Source: Desulfotomaculum sp.
GTDB taxonomy: Bacteria; Bacillota; Desulfotomaculia; Desulfotomaculales; Nap2-2B
Direction: 5' to 3'
Assembly: GCA_003485325.1 (NCBI GenBank)
Contig: DMZI01000022.1
Coordinates: forward strand, 1 to 12,079
Length of the DNA stretch: 12,079 bases
The notes under the pieces are model-generated. The model worked only from the letters and a program-made list of their open reading frames with translations, ran no database searches and was not told the DNA's origin. Positions 6,784 through 12,079 of this stretch are shown here, one piece after another. The position numbers and the translations under genes were made by a program. Position 1 is the first letter of the stretch; each line of letters opens with the position of its first letter.

Positions 6784-8193
6784 ATGAAACGAACCAGGAT
6801 TGTATCTACAATAGGCCCTATAAGCGGGGAAATATCAACTCTGGAGAAAATGATGGAGGCCGGCTTAGATATAGCCCGGTTTAATTTTTCCCACGGCACG
6901 CGGGAAGAACACTTAAAAAGGATAACTGCCGTTAGGGAAGCGGCCGTAAGAACAGGTAAAAATATTGCCATCCTTATGGATACGAAGGGTCCCGAAGTAC
7001 GTTTGGGCCGCCTGGAAAGGTCCGTTCAATTAAATGCCGGGCAACATGTTGTTCTTGCTCCGGAAGGCTGCCAATCAGGTAAAAACTACCTGCCGGTTTC
7101 ATATGTAAATTTAGCCCGGGACGTTAAACCCGGCAATAAGATTTTATTAGCCGATGGACAAATTGAATTAAAAGTAATTTCAACCCGGATAGACATTGTA
7201 GAATGCGAGGTAATCCATGGCGGTGAAGTATCCGGTCAAAAGGGAGTAAACCTTCCTGAAGTTAGTCTGGACCTGCCTTTTATGTCAGATGAAGACCGTG
7301 CGGACATCATTTTCGGAATCAAGCATGGTGTTGATTTTATAGCGCTGTCCTTTGTACATGCGGAGCAGGATATTTTAACTGCCAGGAAGATAATGGAAAA
7401 GGAAAACTCACATGCGCAGGTTATTGCAAAAATTGAGAGCCGTGAAGGACTGGCAAATCTTTCCGGAATTATTAGATTTTCAGATGGGATTATGGTTGCC
7501 AGAGGAGATCTTGGAATCTACCTGCCGATTGAAGAAGTTCCCCTTGTCCAGAAAGAAATTGTTAAAATGTGCAGCGAAGCCGGCAAGCCGGTTATTGTAG
7601 CCACTCAAATGCTTGAAACGATGATCAACAATCCCTATCCGACCCGGGCTGAGGTCAGCGACGTGGCCAACGCTATTTTAGACGGCGCCGATGCTGTTAT
7701 GCTTTCCGGAGAGACTGCCATCGGCTGCTATCCTGTTGAGTCTGTGGAAATAATGAATCGTATCGCTGAAAGGGTTGAAAATTCTCTTCCTTATGATGAG
7801 ATATGGGCTCAAAAGAATAAGGAAATTATCCATTCTATTACGGATGCCATCAGTCATGCAACTGTTACAACCGCACGGGACCTTGGAGCTGCGGCCATTA
7901 TTACATCTACTCAGACCGGACATACAGCCTTGATGATCAGTAAATACCGTCCAAATGCGCCGATTATTGCCGTTACTCCTAATAAAGAAGTCTTGCGTAA
8001 GATGGCCTTGTTTTGGGGAGTACAACCTTTACTTATCGAACCATTCCAGAATACCGATCAGATGATCAACTCTTCCATTAAAAGTTCTCTTGATTCCGGC
8101 ATGGTTAAATCCGGTGACCTTGTCGTAATCACTGCCGGAATACCTCCAGACCGCCGGGGTACAACCAATTTTCTAAAGGTTCATATTGTTTAA
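6784..8193 (+). CDS. pyk: Pyruvate kinase
   Basis: Transfers phosphate from phosphoenolpyruvate to ADP, yielding pyruvate and ATP, the last step of glycolysis. The 469-residue protein has the A, B and C domains. Active-site sequences present are ARFNFSHGT (31-39), MDTKGPEVRLG (65-75), the catalytic lysine in VIAKIESREGL, VARGDLGI, and the substrate region KPVIVATQMLETMINNPYPTRAEVSDVANAILDGADAVMLSGETA. It ends after the C domain and lacks the extra PEP-utiliser-like C-terminal domain that makes many Bacillus and related enzymes about 585 residues, so it is the short form. One unusual residue is NLPE where most relatives have NLPG. TGAGGT just before ATG 6784 serves as the ribosome site. It starts 6 bases after pfkA. 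No clear terminator follows in the 167-base gap to the next gene. Confidence 0.96.
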   Translation: MKRTRIVSTIGPISGEISTLEKMMEAGLDIARFNFSHGTREEHLKRITAVREAAVRTGKNIAILMDTKGPEVRLGRLERSVQLNAGQHVVLAPEGCQSGKNYLPVSYVNLARDVKPGNKILLADGQIELKVISTRIDIVECEVIHGGEVSGQKGVNLPEVSLDLPFMSDEDRADIIFGIKHGVDFIALSFVHAEQDILTARKIMEKENSHAQVIAKIESREGLANLSGIIRFSDGIMVARGDLGIYLPIEEVPLVQKEIVKMCSEAGKPVIVATQMLETMINNPYPTRAEVSDVANAILDGADAVMLSGETAIGCYPVESVEIMNRIAERVENSLPYDEIWAQKNKEIIHSITDAISHATVTTARDLGAAAIITSTQTGHTALMISKYRPNAPIIAVTPNKEVLRKMALFWGVQPLLIEPFQNTDQMINSSIKSSLDSGMVKSGDLVVITAGIPPDRRGTTNFLKVHIV

Positions 8194-8292
8194 TACGAAA
8201 AATTATTTTGCCTTCTTCAAGACCGCCTCCTTAAATCCAACTTATTGCTTTACATTAGACAAAGGATAGGGCAATAAAAATCAGGAAATATA

Positions 8293-8321
8293 TTGTAATT
8301 GCGAATAGTAGTGGTTATAAT
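8293..8321 (+). promoter_or_regulatory. Promoter of the regulator-fusion operon
   Basis: TTGTAA (8293-8298), a 17-base spacer and a perfect TATAAT (8316-8321) form a good sigma-A promoter in the 167-base gap after pyk. The predicted start, near 8328, falls inside the palindromic site at 8325-8346. It would drive the HTH regulator at 8361 and the fused enzyme after it. The rest of the gap (8194-8292) shows nothing I can name. Confidence 0.7.
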
Positions 8322-8324
8322 ATA

Positions 8325-8346
8325 TTGAGCACAATATTGTGCACAA
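8325..8346 (+). promoter_or_regulatory. Tandem palindromic operator overlapping the transcription start
   Basis: Two decamers, TTGAGCACAA (8325-8334) and TTGTGCACAA (8337-8346), lie in tandem separated by TA. The second is a perfect palindrome on its own. The core GCACAATATTGTGC (8329-8342) is a 14-bp perfect palindrome, and the whole 22 bp is symmetric except for one position pair. It begins 3 bases after the -10 and runs into the Shine-Dalgarno region (AAAGGAGG from 8345). A bound dimer would cover the transcription start. The obvious candidate ligand is the HTH protein encoded right after it, giving autorepression of the operon. That pairing is inference. Confidence 0.7.
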
Positions 8347-8360
8347 AGGAGGAGGGTAAT

Positions 8361-8891
8361 ATGGATCTTATCCGGGTCGGAGATAAAGTGATCAATCCGG
8401 AGCGAGTTCATCGTTCGGCAGATCAGATTTTCCAACTTCGCAAGGAAGGACGTTCTCAGCAGGAGGTTGCCGATCGGTTAGGAGTTGATCGAACCCTTAT
8501 TTCGCGGTTGGAAAGTCTGGGTGAAATCCGCAAAGGCGCCCGCATAGCATTGGTTGGTTTTCCGGTTGAAAACGGCGAGGAATTGAATGAAGTTGCCAGC
8601 GCCGAAGGGGTAGATTTTGTTTTGCTCATGAACGACAAAGAGCGCTGGCAGTTCATTGAGAATAAGAGCGGAGCGGATCTATTCAACATGTTTATGGCTA
8701 CGGTCGCCCAGATTGAAAGTTATGACGCTGTAATCTTTATAGGTTCGGATATGCGCATAAAAATGATCGAAGCAATCCTGGGGCCGCGGGTAATAAGCTG
8801 GGAGATAGGTATTTCCCCGATTAAGGAAGACCGTTGGGTTAATCCGGAGCAGCTCCGCCAGTTGATCCGCCAATTAAAAGGCGCCAGTTAG
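8361..8891 (+). CDS. HTH transcriptional regulator with unrecognised alpha/beta C-terminal domain
   Basis: A 176-residue soluble protein. Residues about 21-52 form a helix-turn-helix of XRE or sigma-region-like type, with QEVADRLGVDRTLISRLESLG as the turn and recognition helix. Residues about 60-150 look like an alpha/beta Rossmann-like unit: strand RIALVGFP, helix EELNEVASAEG, strand VDFVLLM, a helical stretch, strand YDAVIFIG, helix, and strand RVISWEIG. I do not recognise this domain, and its ligand cannot be read from the sequence. ATG 8361 is chosen because AAAGGAGGAGGG (8345-8356) precedes it closely. An in-frame TTG at 8325 lies inside the operator and is rejected. The next gene starts 18 bases after its stop, so the two form an operon. 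It is probably an autoregulator of that operon through the 8325-8346 palindrome, with an acyl or amine metabolite a plausible but unproven signal. Confidence 0.8.
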   Translation: MDLIRVGDKVINPERVHRSADQIFQLRKEGRSQQEVADRLGVDRTLISRLESLGEIRKGARIALVGFPVENGEELNEVASAEGVDFVLLMNDKERWQFIENKSGADLFNMFMATVAQIESYDAVIFIGSDMRIKMIEAILGPRVISWEIGISPIKEDRWVNPEQLRQLIRQLKGAS

Positions 8892-8909
8892 AACAGGAGG
8901 GTGTCTTAT

Positions 8910-11549
8910 ATGCATGACTTTACCTTGTACGTTAACCCCCAGTTGGGCAGGCTCCTTGAACAGGTTCAGATGGATAAGGTTTTTATTCGCGGTGAGGGCA
9001 ACTACCTTTACGATACAACTGGAAGACAATACCTTGATTTTATCGCAGCATACGGGGCGCTGCCTTTTGGTTTTAACCCGCCGGAAATATGGGAGGCCCT
9101 TGAAGAAGTGCGTAATAAGGCTCTGCCCAGCTTTATTCAGCCTTCAGCTCTTGGGTCGGCCGGAAAACTGGCCAGGCGTCTGATCGAACTGGCTCCTGAT
9201 GGGCTCCAATACGTAACCTTTACCAATAGCGGCGCCGAAACAGTGGAGGCGGCTATAAAGATGGCGCGATCAGCCACAGGGCGGTTAGGTATTTTAAGCA
9301 CGGTGAACAGTTTTCATGGCAAGACCCTTGGCGCGCTTTCGGCTACGGGGAAGGGTTACTATCAAACACCCTTCGGAGCGCCCGTGCCGGGTTTTAACGT
9401 TGTTCCGTACGGTGATTTAGATGCGCTGCAGAAAGAACTTGAGATGAATGGACATAATTATGCAGCCTTTATAGTCGAGCCAATCCAGGGCGAAGGCGGA
9501 ATAGTAGTTCCTGAAGCCGGTTACCTGTTCAAGTCCCTGGAATTATGCCATCAATATGAAATCTTATTTATCCTTGATGAAATCCAAACCGGACTGGGCC
9601 GTACAGGAACGCTTTTTGCGTGCGAGGATGAGGGTTTATGTCCTGATCTTCTGCTTCTGGCTAAAGCTCTTGGCGGAGGGCTTCTTCCTATAGGAGCCTG
9701 TATAAGTACGGAAGCAGCATATACAAAAGATTTTGGAGACCGTCACTCATCTACTTTTGCGGCAAACACTCCCGGCTGCCAGGTTGGCCTGAAAGTACTG
9801 GACATTCTGACCAGGAATAACAGGGAGATTATTCAGCGTGTAAAAACCAACGGTGAGTATCTTTATAAAGAACTGACCGTGCTGCAGAAAGAATATCCCA
9901 GGGTCCTTAAAAAAGTTCGCGGCAGAGGTTATATGCTGGGTTTGGAATTTGAAATGAGCCGTTCTGATTTTCCTGGCTGTCTTTTAAGTGTGCTTGCCGA
10001 GCAGGAGGACCTGACACCGCTTATATCCAGTTATCTTTTAAATGTTGAGGGCTTAAGGGTAGCGCCTACCTTAAACGGAAACAAGGTAATACGCTTGGAG
10101 CCGCCTCTTACAGTTACACGTGATGAGTGTCAGAGGGCGCTTATATCCATAAGGCATATTTTAGAAGTGCTTGATCAGGGCAATACTCTGGAAGTTTTAA
10201 GGCCAGTTTTGGATCTTGACGAAAATATTGTCCATTCCGTTCCAGAAGCTGAAAAGTATGATTGGGATATGTATGAACCTTCCCGGGAAAACAAGGAGGG
10301 GCGGTTTGCTTTTCTTGTCCATCCTTTAGATCTTGATAATTATTATGAGTTTGATGCAAGCCTTGCGGCCCTTCCAAATGATAAACTTCAGCAGCTGGCC
10401 GATCTGGGCAGCGATATCCTGGAGCCCTTCGTGATTGGCCGGACAAGGGTTGAGTCCCCTGCCGGCTACACAGCTTACGGGGAATTCATTGCTTTACCTC
10501 ATACAACAAAAGAGATTCTGGATTTCTCACCCGAGAAAGCGTTGAAGGAATTGGAGAAGGCGCTTGAACTTGCCCAGCAGCGGGGCGCCCGGCTGGTTGG
10601 CCTTGGCGCCTATACTTCAGTAGTATCCCGGGGAGGGACTCTTCTTCAGGGACATTTTCTTCCTTTAACCACTGGAAATAGTTATACAGTGGTTTCGGGA
10701 GCGGATGCAATCAAACTTGCCGCACAACGCTTTTCCCTCGACTTGGCCCAATGTACCGCAGCGGTTATTGGCGCGACTGGTTCAATTGGGCGGCTTATGG
10801 CTATATTGCTTGCGGAAGAAGTTCAACAGATAGTTTTAATCGGCAACCCGCGCCACCCGCAGGCAAGTTTAAGACGCCTGCGCCGTGTAGCGGAAGATAT
10901 TTGCCTGCACCTGTCTGATCAGGCCAGGGCAGGTTGGATACCACCAGAAGGGTCTCTTGGAGTGAACTTGTTAAAAATGAAACTGCCTGCCATAGAATCC
11001 CCGCGTGAAGAATGGGCAGGGGTTGTGGATGAATTAATCCGCTCGAATTCATTTATTTTGACCAGCAGCCCAAAACAGGGAATTTCCATGGCCCAGGTGG
11101 TAGTAACGGCCACAAGCAGTATAGAGGAACTGGTCAAGCCGGAATGGGTAACACCGGGCGTAATCATTTGTGATATTTCCAAGCCCTCCAACGTCAGTCC
11201 GGATTTGCAAAAACTGCGGCCCGATGTGCTTGTTATTGACGGGGGTGTTGTGGCATTGCCCGGACGTCCTTCCCTGGGATGGAATTTTGGTTTTGAACCC
11301 GGTTTGGCATATGCATGTATGGCTGAAACGATGATGCTGGCGCTTGAGCATCATTACACCGATATGAGTTTGGGTTCGGATTTACGTCTGGATAATATGA
11401 TTTACTTAAGGCAGCTAGCCAAAAAGCACGGTTTTGAACTGGCCCGTTTAAGAAGCTTCGACAGGCCGTTAAGTGAAAAGGACTGGGAGAAGGTTTTAGA
11501 AGAGCGTACAAAGGTCTGTTTAACCCTTTGCGCAACGGCAAGTTCATAG
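8910..11549 (+). CDS. Fusion of class III PLP aminotransferase and acyl-ACP reductase-like (AAR) domain
   Basis: An 879-residue two-enzyme protein. Residues about 1-425 are a class III aminotransferase with TNSGAETVEAAIKMAR (105-120), FHGKTLGALSATGK (135-148), VEPIQGEGG (189-197), the PLP-ring aspartate D223 in ILDEIQTGLGRTG, and the Schiff-base lysine K252 in AKALGGG. Residues about 465-850 resemble cyanobacterial long-chain acyl-ACP reductase. They contain FLVHPLD, GLGAYTSVV (564-572), LTTGNSYT, the NADPH loop VIGATGSIG (619-627), DGGVV (777-781), and YACMAETM with C803 at the place of the AAR acyl-enzyme cysteine. Relative to Synechococcus AAR it has about 50 extra residues after the nucleotide-binding loop (roughly 655-720). 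Inferred reaction: an acyl-ACP or acyl-CoA is reduced to an aldehyde, then transaminated to a primary amine. Chain length and amino donor are unknown. ATG 8910 has GGAGG (8896-8900) 9 bases upstream; GTG 8901 abuts the ribosome site. No membrane segment or signal peptide is evident. It could also run in reverse or use a small substrate. Confidence 0.88.
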   Translation: MHDFTLYVNPQLGRLLEQVQMDKVFIRGEGNYLYDTTGRQYLDFIAAYGALPFGFNPPEIWEALEEVRNKALPSFIQPSALGSAGKLARRLIELAPDGLQYVTFTNSGAETVEAAIKMARSATGRLGILSTVNSFHGKTLGALSATGKGYYQTPFGAPVPGFNVVPYGDLDALQKELEMNGHNYAAFIVEPIQGEGGIVVPEAGYLFKSLELCHQYEILFILDEIQTGLGRTGTLFACEDEGLCPDLLLLAKALGGGLLPIGACISTEAAYTKDFGDRHSSTFAANTPGCQVGLKVLDILTRNNREIIQRVKTNGEYLYKELTVLQKEYPRVLKKVRGRGYMLGLEFEMSRSDFPGCLLSVLAEQEDLTPLISSYLLNVEGLRVAPTLNGNKVIRLEPPLTVTRDECQRALISIRHILEVLDQGNTLEVLRPVLDLDENIVHSVPEAEKYDWDMYEPSRENKEGRFAFLVHPLDLDNYYEFDASLAALPNDKLQQLADLGSDILEPFVIGRTRVESPAGYTAYGEFIALPHTTKEILDFSPEKALKELEKALELAQQRGARLVGLGAYTSVVSRGGTLLQGHFLPLTTGNSYTVVSGADAIKLAAQRFSLDLAQCTAAVIGATGSIGRLMAILLAEEVQQIVLIGNPRHPQASLRRLRRVAEDICLHLSDQARAGWIPPEGSLGVNLLKMKLPAIESPREEWAGVVDELIRSNSFILTSSPKQGISMAQVVVTATSSIEELVKPEWVTPGVIICDISKPSNVSPDLQKLRPDVLVIDGGVVALPGRPSLGWNFGFEPGLAYACMAETMMLALEHHYTDMSLGSDLRLDNMIYLRQLAKKHGFELARLRSFDRPLSEKDWEKVLEERTKVCLTLCATASS

Positions 11550-11600
11550 CCTGCGGTTATTCGTTTAGGCCGCCGTATTCACCGTTCGCTAAATGCTTCG

Positions 11601-11668
11601 TGCCTGCAGCGCCAATCGGCTTGCTTCGGACAGGGCCAAGCGATGCTGCAAAGGCGGCAAGGCAGGCA
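11601..11668. repeat. Stem-loop with 7-bp closing helix
   Basis: TGCCTGC (11601-11607) is the exact reverse complement of GCAGGCA (11662-11668). Inside, GCTTG near 11619 can pair with CAAGC near 11637, giving a plausible two-helix fold. No T run follows, so it is not a standard intrinsic terminator, although it is the first sizeable fold after the fusion gene. Confidence 0.35.
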
Positions 11669-11724
11669 GCAGATAAAGAAGTACTATTGCCTGGAGACTA
11701 ACCCTTTACTATTAAGAAACATGA

Positions 11725-12023
11725 AGTGTGCCGCTGGTTTCGCATCGCGGCCCTGTTGCCGAAGCTGCGCCGGTCGCTGCAGCGGCACTCCGCAAAATCG
11801 CTCACTTATGAATAACGGCGTCCTAATTTATAGGTGGTACTGGGTTCACTCAAAAGACATCCATGCTGCTTCAAGCGGGGTCAGCAGGAAGATGAAAATG
11901 GGTTTTCAGTCAAACCGTCCAAAGGGCACGGTGTTGTTAACAGCGAACGAAATGCGAAGCGCCGGTAACAGCAGCCGGCGAAGCGAGGGGAACCGGAAAG
12001 CGGGGCGAAACCAGCGGCACACT
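11725..12023. repeat. Foldback element with perfect 19-bp inverted ends
   Basis: The 19-mer AGTGTGCCGCTGGTTTCGC at 11725-11743 recurs as its exact reverse complement at 12005-12023, with 261 bases between. Weaker inverted similarity continues inward (CTGTTGCCG near 11754 against a related CTGTTACCG on the opposite strand near 11962). The inner part of the left arm can instead pair locally: GTGCCGCTG (11728-11736) with CAGCGGCAC (11780-11788). I see no transposase gene and no matching target-site duplication outside the arms. It may be a small non-autonomous foldback or MITE-like element, or a long structured RNA. Confidence 0.55.
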
Positions 12024-12079
12024 GGTAGGTTCTTGCAGAGGCTAAATGAGATCAGAAGTATAATGGAAGATATATTTTT

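Larger units (their letters stand above)
11550..12079. other. 530-base non-coding region rich in inverted repeats
   Basis: No reading frame here has a family match or a convincing start. After the fusion gene's stop I see no classic terminator. The DNA is GC-rich in patches, with many short inverted repeats: 11601-11607 with 11662-11668, TGAAAA/TTTTCA around a 4-base loop at 11893-11908, and CGCCGG/CCGGCG near 11960-11985. The stretch from about 11943 to 12010 repeats GCGAA four times. A TATAAT occurs at 12059-12064 but without a matching -35. It may hold a decayed mobile element or a structured RNA. I recognise no Rfam-type family by eye. Confidence 0.5.

Noticed and set aside
12033..12064. 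A promoter at the window end (TTGCAG to TATAAT).
   Set aside because: The spacer is 20 bases, too long for a usual sigma-A promoter, and no gene follows within the window.
11550..12079. CRISPR array, tRNA, rRNA, tmRNA or group II intron in the tail.
   Set aside because: There are no regular direct repeats with spacers, no cloverleaf or CCA end, and none of the conserved cores of these RNAs by eye.

Overview
The window looks like chromosomal DNA from an anaerobic, spore-former-type Firmicute of the Peptococcaceae kind (Pelotomaculum or Desulfotomaculum relatives). This is inferred from the Firmicute gene order dnaE, pfkA, pyk, a TRAP (MtrB) gene, a sulfide-type Thi4, and strong Shine-Dalgarno and sigma-A-like signals. 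Base composition looks moderate, and every recognised gene is on the + strand. No species was identified by search.

Region by region: 1-377 is a non-coding leader with a good extended -10 promoter (131-159) and two terminator-like hairpins ahead of a thiazole synthase gene (378-1148). Next is dnaE (1227-5087), the DNA polymerase III alpha subunit, interrupted in frame by a 152-residue mini-intein (3453-3908) in the conserved YGFNK/SHSAAY motif. A separate promoter drives the small mtrB gene for the tryptophan-sensing RNA-binding protein TRAP (5197-5427). After it come a 64-residue DUF2007-like protein (5561-5755) and the glycolytic pair pfkA (5815-6777) and pyk (6784-8193), which are 6 bases apart.

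A second unit follows, with its own promoter (8293-8321) and a tandem, palindromic operator-like site (8325-8346). It encodes an HTH regulator with an unrecognised alpha/beta effector domain (8361-8891). Eighteen bases later it encodes an 879-residue fusion (8910-11549) of a class III PLP aminotransferase and a domain resembling cyanobacterial long-chain acyl-ACP reductase (AAR), with the catalytic lysine and cysteine both present. The simplest reading is a self-contained enzyme that reduces an acyl thioester to an aldehyde and then aminates it to a primary amine. This regulator plus fusion cassette is the most interesting and least ordinary part of the window.

The last 530 bases (11550-12079) hold no convincing gene. 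They are rich in inverted repeats, including a perfect 19-bp pair 261 bases apart with weaker similarity extending inward, which suggests a decayed foldback element or a structured RNA.

Functionally the window joins housekeeping genes (replication, glycolysis, thiamine precursor synthesis, tryptophan sensing) with one accessory lipid or amine module. Nothing in the window ties that module directly to its glycolytic neighbours.
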